Source: Bradyrhizobium sp. STM 3843
GTDB taxonomy: Bacteria; Pseudomonadota; Alphaproteobacteria; Rhizobiales; Xanthobacteraceae
NCBI RefSeq assembly: GCF_000239815.1
Contig: NZ_CAFK01000219.1
Span: 1-34,941 of the forward strand
Reading direction: 5' to 3'
DNA length: 34,941 nucleotides
Within the stretch, counting starts at the first letter, position 1; the number at the start of each line of letters is the position of its first letter. Below the pieces are notes generated by a model that did no database searches, had not been told where the DNA came from, and saw only the letters and a program-made list of their open reading frames with translations. The position numbers were made by a program, and so were the translations under genes. Positions 16,259 to 23,855 of the stretch are shown here, one piece after another.

Positions 16259-17241
16259 GGCAGCACCAGCTGGTCGCCCGCGCGCAGGCCGGACAGGATT
16301 TCAAGGCCGTCGGGAAGATCGGCGCTCGGCAGCTCGCGGCCGCGTTGCACCGGGACGACGACGGTCTGATCGCGTTGCCGCAACTGGACATAGTCGATCC
16401 CGAAGCGGGTGGTGACATAGCGTGCCGGGATCACGAAAGCGTTGCGCGTGCCGCCGGGGATCCAAACCCGCAACCGGTCGCCGACGAAATACTGGCCGAG
16501 GCCCGTGACGATCGCGTCCGCGACGACCCGGCCTTCCTCGATCTGCGGATAGACCAGATCGATCACGCCCCATTTGTCGCCTTGCTCGCCCAATTCGGCG
16601 CCGTCGACGCGAACCTTGTCGCCGGCCTTCAGGAACAGCGCGTGGCGCTCCGGCACGCGCAGCCGCAGCTTGAAGTTCTGCTGCGCGATGGTGACGATCG
16701 GATCGCCTTGCAGCACCACTGATCCCACCGTCACGAGCTTCTTCAGCACCCGGCCGTCGTCGGGCGCCAGCACCTGTCCTTCGGTCAGCTGCTGCTGCAC
16801 AACGCCGCGCTCGGCGGTCTTCGATCGCAAATTGTTCTGTGCGACGTTGAGCGCCGTCCGCGCCTGATCCAGATTGGTGCGCGGCAGCGTCCCGCGCTCG
16901 ACCAGCCCCTGGATGCGGTCGAAGTCGATCTGCGCCTGATCCGCCTGGGCCTGCAGGGCCAGGATCTGGGCATCCAGCGACTTCATCTGCAGCACCAGCT
17001 TCTCGTCGCCGACCACCGCGATGGCCTGGCCGCGCGTCACGGCGTCACCTTCCCGGACATGGAGCTGAGCCACTGTGCCGCCAATCCGCGCACGCGCCGG
17101 CACCACGCTGACGCTCTCCACCGTGGCGAACACCGCCTTCTCGTCGGCAACCTCGCGCGAGGACACCGTCAAGGTTTCCGCCCTCGCCAGCGCTGGCCAA
17201 GTCGCAATGGCGATCAAGCACAGGAGCAATAGTCTCCGCAT
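16255..17241 (-). CDS. RND efflux periplasmic adaptor (membrane fusion protein)
   Basis: A 328-residue HlyD/AcrA-type adaptor. A signal peptide (MRRLLLLCLIAIATWPALARA) is followed by a lipoyl-like half (VREGDAVTRGQAIAVV), a coiled-coil hairpin (about 90-150, rich in Gln/Ala/Leu), the second lipoyl half (VLAPDDGRVLKKLVTVGSVV) and beta-barrel domains. ATG 17241 is chosen over an upstream frame extension because it begins the signal peptide. It overlaps the pump gene by 4 nt and lies 117 nt downstream of the ArsR-family regulator on the same strand, probably in one transcript. Confidence 0.9.
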   Translation of the reverse strand: MRRLLLLCLIAIATWPALARAETLTVSSREVADEKAVFATVESVSVVPARARIGGTVAQLHVREGDAVTRGQAIAVVGDEKLVLQMKSLDAQILALQAQADQAQIDFDRIQGLVERGTLPRTNLDQARTALNVAQNNLRSKTAERGVVQQQLTEGQVLAPDDGRVLKKLVTVGSVVLQGDPIVTIAQQNFKLRLRVPERHALFLKAGDKVRVDGAELGEQGDKWGVIDLVYPQIEEGRVVADAIVTGLGQYFVGDRLRVWIPGGTRNAFVIPARYVTTRFGIDYVQLRQRDQTVVVPVQRGRELPSADLPDGLEILSGLRAGDQLVLP

Positions 17242-17358
17242 CAGCCCGTTCCGTTTTGCTGAATTCCGCAGGATCGTCCGGCAGCCGCGAAGCTTCCGTA
17301 CGCATGCCATGACAGCCGTCCTCAACCGTTGATTTGCCTCAAGGCACGATCCGCGCCT

Positions 17359-17691
17359 CTATGTTGCTTTCCGCCCGGATCTTGCAGACTTCGGCGCGCA
17401 ATAGACCTGATAGAGCGTCTTCAGCACCTCGCGCGCCGGATCGCTTGCGATCGCGTAGTAGATCGTCTGCCCGTCGCGCCGTGCCGACACCAGCCCGTCC
17501 CTGCGCAGGAGCGCCAGATGTTGCGAGACGGTGGAATCGCGCAGATTCAGGAACGTGGCGAGATCGCCGACGGAACGCTCGCCGTCGATCAGTTGGCAGA
17601 TGATCAGAAGCCGGTGACGGTTCGAGAGCGCCTTGAGGAGATCGCTCGCCTGATCCGCCGCAACTTCCATGACGTCAGCATCAATTTTCAT
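17359..17691 (-). CDS. ArsR-family repressor of the BigR/SqrR persulfide-sensing type
   Basis: A 110-residue winged-helix protein (SVGDLATFLNLRDSTVSQHLALLRRDGLV at about 40-68; wing RRDGQTIYYAI). The family uses several sensing sites; here there is no ArsR CxC. Instead there are single cysteines C32 (in LLIICQLIDG) and C98 (YQVYC). Their 66-residue spacing is the same as C42/C108 of BigR and C41/C107 of SqrR, which form a disulfide or polysulfide bridge when persulfide accumulates. The divergent neighbour is a sulfide:quinone oxidoreductase-like gene, as expected for this sensor. The preferred start is ATG 17691; an upstream start at 17745 would run through the operator-like repeat. It probably represses itself, the efflux operon and the plus-strand redox genes. 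Confidence 0.87.
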   Translation of the reverse strand: MKIDADVMEVAADQASDLLKALSNRHRLLIICQLIDGERSVGDLATFLNLRDSTVSQHLALLRRDGLVSARRDGQTIYYAIASDPAREVLKTLYQVYCAPKSARSGRKAT

Positions 17692-17698
17692 AGTTGCG

Positions 17699-17722
17699 TA
17701 TATACAGATATTAGAATATATA
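17699..17722. promoter_or_regulatory. AT-rich inverted repeat, probable BigR-type operator
   Basis: In the 95-nt gap between the divergent regulator and flavoprotein genes, TATATA (17699-17704) pairs with TATATA (17717-17722). An inner ATATT-AG-AATAT palindrome (17708-17719) overlaps the right half. The block is strikingly AT-rich in GC-rich DNA and covers the likely promoter regions of both genes. BigR-family operators are AT-rich inverted repeats; direct binding is inferred. Confidence 0.65.
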
Positions 17723-17786
17723 GTCAAGCAAGATCGATAAGCCACGGAGCACGTGGCGGGCGAAAAAGGGAACCAAGGAGAGCACC

Positions 17787-19073
17787 ATGGCAGAGATTGT
17801 CGTAATCGGAGCCGGCCTGAGCGGGACGCTGATGGCCTATGAATTGCTGGCGCAGGTGAGACGTGAGGATCGCCTGACGGTCATATCCGAGGGGCCGGCC
17901 TATCATTTCGTGCCGTCGAACCCCTGGGTCGCGGTTGGCTGGCGCAAGCGCGACGAGATCGAGATCGATCTGGTCGACATCATGAAGCGCAAGGGGATCC
18001 GCCTGCTGACCCAGGGCGCCAGGCGCGTGCATGCGTCCGACAAGCGGATCGAGCTGAACGACGGTGCGATCGTGGATTATGACTATCTCGTCATTGCCAC
18101 GGGACCGGAGCTCGCCTTCGACGAAATTCCAGGGCTCGGCCCGCAGGGCCATACCCAGTCGGTCTGTCATGTCGACCATGCCGCCCACGCCAAGGCTGCG
18201 TTCGACAAGCTCGCCGAGAACCCGGGCCCCGTGGTGATCGGCGCGGTGCAGGGGGCGTCCTGCTTCGGCCCGGCCTACGAGTTCCTGTTCATCCTGGAGA
18301 CCGAGCTGCGTCGCCGCAAATTGCGCGACCGCGTGCCGATGACGTTCGTGACCTCGGAGCCCTATGTCGGCCATCTCGGTCTCGATGGCGTCGGCGACAC
18401 CAAGGGTCTGCTCGAGAGCGAGCTGCGCGAGAAGCACGTCAAGTGGATCACCAATGCGCGCGTCACCTCGGTCGAAGCGGGACGGATGATGGTGGAGGAG
18501 CTGACCGAGGACGGTGCGTTGCGCAAGACCCATGAGCTGCCCTTTGCATATTCGATGATGCTGCCGGCCTTCCGCGGCGTTGCCGCGGTGCGCGGCATCG
18601 AGAAGCTGACCAATCCGCGCGGCTTCATCATCGTCGACAAGCATCAGCGCAATCCTGATTTCCCCAACGTGTTCGCGGTCGGGGTTTGCGTTGCCATTCC
18701 GCCGATCGGCCCGACGCCGGTCCCGGTCGGCGTGCCGAAGACCGGCTTCATGATCGAATCGATGGTCACGGCGACAGCGATGAACATCGGCGCGCTGCTG
18801 CGCGGGCGGGAGCCGGCAGCGCAGCCGACCTGGAATGCGATCTGTCTCGCCGATTTCGGCGACTCCGGCGTCGCGTTCCTGGCGCAGCCGCAGATCCCGC
18901 CGCGCAACGTCAACTGGTCGTCAAAAGGGGAATGGGTGCACTACGCCAAGGTCGCGTTCGAAAAATACTTCCTGCGCAAGATGCGGCGCGGTGCGCCGGA
19001 GCCGTTCTATGAGCGCTTCCTGCTCGACCGGCTCAACATCGCCAAGGTCAAGGAGCTCAGAACCGGGACATGA
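17787..19073 (+). CDS. Sulfide:quinone oxidoreductase-like FAD-dependent oxidoreductase
   Basis: A 428-residue flavoprotein with an N-terminal dinucleotide motif (IGAGLSGTLMAYEL, 7-20) and the second FAD block FAVGVCVAIPP. Three cysteines, C127 (SVCHVDHA), C159 (GASCFGPAYE) and C301, sit where SQR/FCSD-type enzymes place their redox-active cysteines. SQR oxidises sulfide at the membrane surface, yielding persulfide or polysulfide and reduced quinone. The basic C-terminus (KYFLRKMRRG) could touch the membrane. It is divergent from a BigR/SqrR-type sensor and overlaps trxC by 4 nt, both supporting sulfide or persulfide handling. A related quinone reductase with another sulfur substrate cannot be excluded. 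Confidence 0.82.
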   Translation: MAEIVVIGAGLSGTLMAYELLAQVRREDRLTVISEGPAYHFVPSNPWVAVGWRKRDEIEIDLVDIMKRKGIRLLTQGARRVHASDKRIELNDGAIVDYDYLVIATGPELAFDEIPGLGPQGHTQSVCHVDHAAHAKAAFDKLAENPGPVVIGAVQGASCFGPAYEFLFILETELRRRKLRDRVPMTFVTSEPYVGHLGLDGVGDTKGLLESELREKHVKWITNARVTSVEAGRMMVEELTEDGALRKTHELPFAYSMMLPAFRGVAAVRGIEKLTNPRGFIIVDKHQRNPDFPNVFAVGVCVAIPPIGPTPVPVGVPKTGFMIESMVTATAMNIGALLRGREPAAQPTWNAICLADFGDSGVAFLAQPQIPPRNVNWSSKGEWVHYAKVAFEKYFLRKMRRGAPEPFYERFLLDRLNIAKVKELRTGT

Positions 19074-19513
19074 GCGACACGTTTCAGGTGGTATGCGGTC
19101 ATTGCGGGCAGATCAATCGGCTGCCCGCAGCGCGCACGCCGGCAGCCGCCAAATGCGGCAAATGTCATACGCCCATCTTCGACGGCCATCCGATTGAGGT
19201 CGACGAGGCCGCGTTCCAGCGCCATCTCGCCCATAGCGACCTGCCGCTCCTGATCGACGTCTGGGCGCCGTGGTGCGGTCCCTGCCGCGCGATGGCACCG
19301 ATGTTCGAGCGGGCGACGGCAGAGCTCGAGCCGCGCGTGCGGACGCTCAAGCTCAACTCCGACAATGCGCCGGACGTCTCGGCCCGTTTCGGCATTTCGG
19401 GCATCCCGACGCTACTTCTTGTGAAAGGCGGCCGGGAGCTGTCGCGCGTCTCAGGTGCGATGGATTCGCAAAGAATCGTCGCATGGACTTTGTCCGGCCT
19501 AGGCCGACTTTGA
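19070..19513 (+). CDS. trxC: Thioredoxin TrxC (thioredoxin 2, zinc-binding)
   Basis: A 147-residue thioredoxin with the extra N-terminal zinc finger of the Trx2 type: C9, C12, C29, C32 (CGHC and CGKC). A standard domain follows with WCGPC (68-72) and the cis-proline at GISGIPTLLLVKGG. It is coupled to the flavoprotein by an ATGA overlap. In this operon it may reduce persulfides or disulfides produced during sulfide oxidation, or feed electrons to the ScsB-like transporter encoded nearby. Confidence 0.94.
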   Translation: MSDTFQVVCGHCGQINRLPAARTPAAAKCGKCHTPIFDGHPIEVDEAAFQRHLAHSDLPLLIDVWAPWCGPCRAMAPMFERATAELEPRVRTLKLNSDNAPDVSARFGISGIPTLLLVKGGRELSRVSGAMDSQRIVAWTLSGLGRL

Positions 19514-19523
19514 TCACGCTCAA
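19510..19523 (+). promoter_or_regulatory. FNR/FixK-type box (TTGA-N6-TCAA)
   Basis: A perfect dyad TTGA-TCACGC-TCAA overlaps the trxC stop and lies 23 nt before the DUF2892 ATG. It matches the FixK2/FNR consensus. A class-II start (about 41 nt downstream) would fall inside the DUF2892 gene, so it would serve ccoG rather than DUF2892, or the match is chance. Confidence 0.4.
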
Positions 19524-19546
19524 ACCGAACCACAAAGGAGCATGCC

Positions 19547-19750
19547 ATGAACATCGACAAAGCAGTTCTCACCTTCGCAGGTTTCGTCGTCCTGCTCGGC
19601 CTCGCGCTCGGCTGGATGGTCAATCCCTATTGGTATCTGCTGACGGCTTTCGCAGGGTTGAACATGATCCAGGCATCTTTCACCGGCTTCTGCCCTGCGG
19701 CGATCGTGTTCAAGAAGCTCGGCTTGAAGAGCGGCCACGCGTTCTCTTGA
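19547..19750 (+). CDS. DUF2892 small inner-membrane protein
   Basis: A 67-residue protein with two membrane segments (AVLTFAGFVVLLGLALGWMV, and about 30-45) and the conserved DUF2892 ending GFCPAAIVFKKLGLK with Cys 49. This unit also forms the membrane tail of YgaP-type rhodaneses and often occurs with sulfide or persulfide genes, in line with its place between trxC and ccoG. A ribosome site (AAGGAG) lies 7 nt before the ATG. It may hand sulfane sulfur across or along the membrane, but its function is not established. Confidence 0.87.
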   Translation: MNIDKAVLTFAGFVVLLGLALGWMVNPYWYLLTAFAGLNMIQASFTGFCPAAIVFKKLGLKSGHAFS

Positions 19751-19793
19751 TTGTCAAGCTGGCCGGTGGGACGAGGCGATCACGAGGATCAAA

Positions 19794-21239
19794 ATGGCTG
19801 ACTCAGACGATACCTATATCGTCGGCCCGCTCTACAAGGCGCGTACGAAAGTCTATCCGCAGGCCGTTCATGGCCGCTTTCGCCGCATCAAGTGGACGAT
19901 CCTGTGCATCGCGCTCGGCATCTACTATCTGCTGCCGTTCGTGCGCTGGGATCGCGGTCCAGGCCTGCCCAACCAGGCGGTGCTGATCGACTTCCCGCAC
20001 CGCCGCTTCTACTTCTTCTTCATCGAGCTGTGGCCGCAGGAGGTCTATTACTTCACCGGCCTCCTTATCCTCGCGGCGGTGACGCTGTTTCTGATGAATG
20101 CGGTGGCGGGCCGGCTGTGGTGCGGCTATCTCTGTCCGCAGACGGTCTGGACCGATCTGTTCTATGCGGTGGAGCGCTGGGTCGAGGGCGACCGCCGCGA
20201 GCGGATCCTGAGCGACAAGCGCGGCTGGACCTTCACCCATGCGCGCCGGGTCGCCACCAAGCATTTTCTGTGGCTGATGATCGCGTGGTGGACGGGCGGC
20301 GCCTGGGTGCTCTACTTCGCTGACGCGCCGACGCTGGTAAAGGATCTCGCGACCTTCCAGGCGCCATTTGTGGCCTATCTCTGGATCGGCATTCTCACCG
20401 CCACCACCTACACTTTCGCCGGCCATGCCCGCGAGCAGATGTGCATCTATATGTGCCCGTGGCCGCGCATCCAGGCGGCGCTGACGGATGAATGGGCGCT
20501 CAACGTCACCTATCGCGGCGACCGCGGCGAGCCGCGCATGTCGGTCAAGAAGGCGGAGCACGCGCGCGAGCAGGGGCAGCCGGCCGGCGACTGCGTCGAC
20601 TGCCATCAATGCGTCAATGTCTGTCCGACCGGAGTCGATATCCGGAATGGCCTCCAGCTCGGCTGCGTTCAGTGCAGCCTGTGCATCGACGCCTGCGATA
20701 CGGTGATGAAGGAGATCGGACGGCCAACCGGCCTGATCGCCTATGACACCGACATCAACGTGCAGCGGCGCAGGGAAGGCAAGCCGGAAATCTACCGGCT
20801 GATCCGGCCGCGCACCATCATCTATGCGAGCTTCATCGCCATCGTCGGCAGCATCATGCTGTACAGCCTGGCGACACGCGGCTCCTTGGGCCTCAACGTG
20901 CTGCATGAGCGCAATCCGCTGTTCGTGCAGCTCTCCGATGGCGGCGTGCGCAACGACTATACGGTGCGGCTGCTCAACAAGCGCGCCGCGCGCGAGGTCG
21001 TGCTCGATGTGACCGGCGTGCCCAACGCCAAGGTGACTGTTGCAGGTGTCACGCGCAACGCCGACGGCCGCATGCTCCTGGAAATCGGCCAGGACCAGAC
21101 CCGCGAGATCCGCATGTCGGTGGAGGCTGCGAGCGCCGACATTCCGCCGGCGCCGCTCGACATCGAGATCAGGATCACCGATCCTGCCACCGGAACGTCG
21201 GCCAGCACCCACGACCATTTCGTCCCGCCACGGGGATAG
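19794..21239 (+). CDS. ccoG: CcoG (FixG/RdxA) membrane Fe-S protein
   Basis: The 481-residue protein is a CcoG homologue. Known CcoG proteins reduce Cu(II) to Cu(I) for cbb3 oxidase assembly. Order: TM1 (about 34-50), TM2 (about 85-105), CGYLC (110-114), two more helices, CIYMC (217-221), then two ferredoxin-like clusters CX2CX2CX3C (C267-C277 and C291-C301), a further helix (about 335-360) and a C-terminal periplasmic Ig-like domain. All cluster cysteines are present. fixHIS is not beside it, so this is probably an extra copy linked to the sulfide/thiol operon. AGGAT precedes ATG 19794. Confidence 0.92.
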   Translation: MADSDDTYIVGPLYKARTKVYPQAVHGRFRRIKWTILCIALGIYYLLPFVRWDRGPGLPNQAVLIDFPHRRFYFFFIELWPQEVYYFTGLLILAAVTLFLMNAVAGRLWCGYLCPQTVWTDLFYAVERWVEGDRRERILSDKRGWTFTHARRVATKHFLWLMIAWWTGGAWVLYFADAPTLVKDLATFQAPFVAYLWIGILTATTYTFAGHAREQMCIYMCPWPRIQAALTDEWALNVTYRGDRGEPRMSVKKAEHAREQGQPAGDCVDCHQCVNVCPTGVDIRNGLQLGCVQCSLCIDACDTVMKEIGRPTGLIAYDTDINVQRRREGKPEIYRLIRPRTIIYASFIAIVGSIMLYSLATRGSLGLNVLHERNPLFVQLSDGGVRNDYTVRLLNKRAAREVVLDVTGVPNAKVTVAGVTRNADGRMLLEIGQDQTREIRMSVEAASADIPPAPLDIEIRITDPATGTSASTHDHFVPPRG

Positions 21240-21367
21240 GATCAGCGGCGTTCCGTACGCGAGGCCGGCGAAGGAGCGCGATCGCCACCTCTCCGAACGG
21301 CGACGTCATTTTGCCGCAGCGGCGACCGGCAATTCGAAGAGGAAGGGATGCTCGCGGAGCAACCGGC

Positions 21368-21787
21368 TCAATGCCGCTTCCCGCGCTTGCGTGCGAAGCT
21401 CTCGATCAGCTCACGCAGCTTGGCCTGGCGGATGCGGCGTGCCGCCTTGGCCGCCGGCAGCCAGACCACCTTGCGTTGGCCGCGCTCCGGCCACCGCGCG
21501 TGCTGCTTCTTCACCTCGAGCGGAAACAGCTGGACCTCGCAGGTGATCTTGCGCTTGCCCTTGCGCTTGCGATGCTTGAATTGCCCGACGGGCCGGCGGC
21601 TGACCTTGCCGCGCAGCCCGGCCTCTTCATAGGCTTCGATGGCAGCCGTCCGATGCGGGCGCTTGCGCCAGATCGGCCAGCCTTTCGGCACCGACCAACG
21701 GCGCTTGCCGCGAGTCGTGATCAGCAGGATGCTGAGCTCCATCTCCTCGATCCGGAACGGCAAGGCGGCCACTTGCTTGTTCTTCAT
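21368..21787 (-). CDS. NUDIX hydrolase, small DIPP-like type
   Basis: A 139-residue NUDIX protein. The Nudix box spans GWPIWRKRPHRTAAIEAYEEAGL and keeps the metal-binding IEAYEEAGL glutamates, but has Lys for the first Glu and Ile for the Arg of the consensus. This wording is common in alphaproteobacterial proteins annotated as diphosphoinositol-polyphosphate-type NUDIX hydrolases, although the true substrate is unknown. The C-terminal half is very basic. ATG 21787 gives the usual N-terminus; the frame continues upstream without similarity. It converges on ccoG. Confidence 0.84.
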   Translation of the reverse strand: MKNKQVAALPFRIEEMELSILLITTRGKRRWSVPKGWPIWRKRPHRTAAIEAYEEAGLRGKVSRRPVGQFKHRKRKGKRKITCEVQLFPLEVKKQHARWPERGQRKVVWLPAAKAARRIRQAKLRELIESFARKRGKRH

Positions 21788-22293
21788 CAAGACCCCCGTT
21801 TTGAGCTGAACCCGAGCGCGATCCCGGCTCCTATCCACGCCTTCGGGACCTGCATACGCAATAACCCTCGGAAGATGCAACCTGGAGCGAGTCCGGGGGA
21901 CGTCATGTTCAGCCGTCGAGGCGGTGGCGGCGTGGAGCTGATCGGAGTTGGTCTGATTCGCGCGAGACAAGCAAACGGTGTCCGGATTGGACCGATGCTC
22001 CCTTGCGATGCACCGCTCGATATGCGACGACGCGCTTCGATTGTTCGCCGGGGCTGGCAAAGCAAGCAATATCTCGCTGCTGATGCGCGTCTGCGTATCT
22101 GCGCGCCGGCCACATGCTTTGCACACGTCGCCTGTCACGAGGGGGCCACAAAATCATGGCATCAGGCCGCCCATCGGCCGTCGCGTCGCTAAGCCTCCGG
22201 CTTGAGAGCGGCAGCCGCACCGGCATTAACACAGTTGATATTGCGCGTGTCCGACCCGGATTAATTTGCGGTGGCTTGGGTACGGAGCTGACC
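21788..22293. other. 506-nt stretch without recognised gene
   Basis: No frame here has a convincing ribosome site plus protein-like sequence on either strand, and no strong hairpin or promoter motif was found. It probably holds the NUDIX leader and decayed DNA. Confidence 0.5.
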
Positions 22294-22563
22294 ATGCACG
22301 ACCCGGACGAAATCCTTGGCACAGACGGCGTCGATCGCGACGCGGATCAGCGTCCTGCGGCTATGCCTTTGCAAGGGTCGCGGCAGCTTCCGACGTCACC
22401 GGCGCTGCAGCCGAATCAGCTGTCGCCTCAGCCAACCGATCCGTCAATCGATTCATCGGGCGCTGTCGCGAACGACGCGACGGCGGATGCCGACGGCGCC
22501 GATTCGGATGACACGGCGGATGGCGACAATGCGCCGCGCGTCGTGCCGACGATGTGGCGCTGA
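22294..22563 (+). CDS. Small acidic, disordered hypothetical protein
   Basis: Not recognised. The frame gives 89 residues rich in Asp, Ala, Pro and Ser (MHDPDEILGTDG at the start; ADADGADSDDTADGD near the end), with no hydrophobic segment and no cysteine, so it is probably soluble and disordered. Support for translation is a GGAG ribosome site 6 nt before ATG 22294 and the coherent acidic composition. It could be a chance frame in GC-rich DNA. Confidence 0.42.
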   Translation: MHDPDEILGTDGVDRDADQRPAAMPLQGSRQLPTSPALQPNQLSPQPTDPSIDSSGAVANDATADADGADSDDTADGDNAPRVVPTMWR

Positions 22564-22648
22564 TCCGGGGCAGCTCTGCCCTTCGGCCATCCGCAAACGT
22601 GCTTCATTTGCAATAGGTTTCGCGGGTGAGGCGGCCGACGTCGGCGCG

Positions 22649-22807
22649 CTAGCTGGTCTGGTTCTTCGGATCGGGGACAGTGACCGGATCTGCCGTGCCG
22701 CGCTCCGTCTCTTGCTCCTGTTCTCTCAGCTGCTGATCCACTGTCTCGCGGGAGCCTTCGGCCGGCTCCTTGTCGAACGGACTTTTCCGCTCCTGTGGCT
22801 GCGGCAT
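22649..22807 (-). CDS. Small hydrophilic stress-type protein (52 aa)
   Basis: A 52-residue, highly charged protein (MPQPQERKSPFDKEPAEGS at the start; QQLREQEQETERG mid-protein) with no hydrophobic segment. AGGAGG lies 5-6 nt before the ATG. A textbook EcfG promoter (GGAAC-N16-CGTT on the minus strand) lies about 55 nt upstream, which strongly suggests a real gene of the general stress regulon. Similar tiny Gln/Glu-rich proteins occur in bradyrhizobia; function unknown. Confidence 0.7.
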   Translation of the reverse strand: MPQPQERKSPFDKEPAEGSRETVDQQLREQEQETERGTADPVTVPDPKNQTS

Positions 22808-22862
22808 CGTGTCCTCCTGACATCGTCTTTTTCGCACCACCATTGTCGTCGTGCATTTCGCG

Positions 22863-22887
22863 AACGTGCGGCTGCTGGGGGCGTTCC
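22863..22887 (-). promoter_or_regulatory. EcfG-type general-stress promoter for the 52-aa gene
   Basis: On the minus strand GGAAC (22887-22883), 16 nt, then CGTT (22866-22863): an exact match to the alphaproteobacterial EcfG consensus, placed so that transcription would begin about 50 nt before the ATG at 22807. Confidence 0.75.
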
Positions 22888-22930
22888 AATCCGCTGACAC
22901 CACACACCGTTTCCGCGTAGGCGTCGCTTA

Positions 22931-22955
22931 GGAACTAACGACTCATCGGCCTGTT
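22931..22955 (+). promoter_or_regulatory. EcfG-type general-stress promoter for the DUF892 gene
   Basis: GGAAC (22931-22935), 16 nt, TGTT (22952-22955) fits the EcfG consensus with one change in the -10 element. It lies about 50 nt upstream of the DUF892 start and back-to-back with the minus-strand EcfG promoter at 22863-22887. Confidence 0.65.
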
Positions 22956-23005
22956 GTGCGCGCATCGATGGAGCGATCGCCCATCAACAATCGGGAAACA
23001 GTGAG

Positions 23006-23501
23006 ATGAGCAACAAAGCGAGAGACATTTTCATCGTCGGCCTGCGCAACGCCCACGCCATGGAGATACAGGCACGGGAGTTGATGGAGCGCCAGTCGGA
23101 GCGGCTGGACGATTATCCGGACGTGAAAACCAAAGTGCAGGCGCACCTTCAGGAGACCAATGAGCAGCTCAAGCGGCTCGAACAGTGTTTGAGCGCCTGC
23201 GGCGAAAGCACGTCCAGTCTGAAGGATACCACGCAGTCCGCCATGGCGAATCTTCAGGCGATGGGACATTCGATGGCCGGTGACGAGATCCTGAAGAACA
23301 CCTTCGCGAACAACGCGTTCGAGAATTTCGAGATCGCTGCCTACAAATCGCTGCTCACGTTGTGTCAGGCTGCCGGGATGGCGGAAGCACGTGCCCCGCT
23401 CGAACAATCGCTGAAGGAAGAGGAGCGGATGGCGGAGTGGGTCGCATGTCGAGCAGGTCACCCGCGATTATCTTGCTCATGAAGAGCGTGAGGCGGCCTG
23501 A
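23006..23501 (+). pseudogene. DUF892 (YciF-like) ferritin-like protein, frameshifted near the C-terminus
   Basis: The first ~147 codons encode a ferritin-like DUF892 helical bundle (RDIFIVGLRNAHAMEIQ; the ETNEQLKRLEQCL helix; NFEIAAYKSLLTLCQAAG; QSLKEEERMAEWVA), a family induced in stress. In frame, the protein then reads a non-family tail (CRAGHPRLSCS) and stops at 23482. Shifting by one base at about 23447 gives VEQVTRDYLAHEEREAA and a stop at 23499-23501, which looks like the proper last helix. So a small indel (about +1 or -2 bases, or a 5-base loss) lies near 23447. The bundle may still fold as a 158-residue protein, but the final helix is altered. A sequencing error is an alternative. 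The gene has an EcfG-type promoter upstream. Confidence 0.75.
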
Positions 23502-23546
23502 TCAACAGCCTGCCTGATTATCAAGCGTGATCCTATCCCGCTGAGC

Positions 23547-23855
23547 TCAGCCGATCCGGGCCGGTGTCTGTTCCGCAGACCCGTGGCCCGGATCTGGTCC
23601 TTGCACCGGAGCGGAGGCCGATGCGCGCAGGCGACGGCTGCGCAATGCCGGCAAGCTCACTCCCGCGATCATCAAGACAAGGCAGAGGCCGATCGGGACG
23701 AACGGCAGGAGGTCGAGCGAGGCCGCCCACATCGACGACCAGCCGAGCGTGAACAGGATCTGGCCGAATCCAAGAGCGCGCGCCTCACTATGTTCACGCG
23801 CCGTCATCCAGCGCTTGGCGCTCGCGGCAAGTCGGGACGCGACATCCTCTTGCAC
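23547..23855 (-). CDS. Small two-helix membrane protein, unknown function
   Basis: Starting at GTG 23855, with AGGAGGG 3 nt upstream, the frame encodes 102 residues: an N-terminal amphipathic part (VASRLAASAKRW), two hydrophobic segments (LGFGQILFTLGWSSMWAASL and LLPFVPIGLCLVLMIAGVSL) and a basic, then Pro/Gly-rich tail. The ribosome site and membrane pattern support it. The same frame runs upstream to 24398, but that part lies antisense to the manganese-catalase remnant and is not protein-like. Function unknown; the surroundings are stress genes. Confidence 0.6.
   Translation of the reverse strand: MQEDVASRLAASAKRWMTAREHSEARALGFGQILFTLGWSSMWAASLDLLPFVPIGLCLVLMIAGVSLPALRSRRLRASASAPVQGPDPGHGSAEQTPARIG

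Noticed and set aside
19803..21218. A 471-codon minus-strand open frame
   Set aside because: It is antisense to ccoG, whose eight cluster cysteines are intact.
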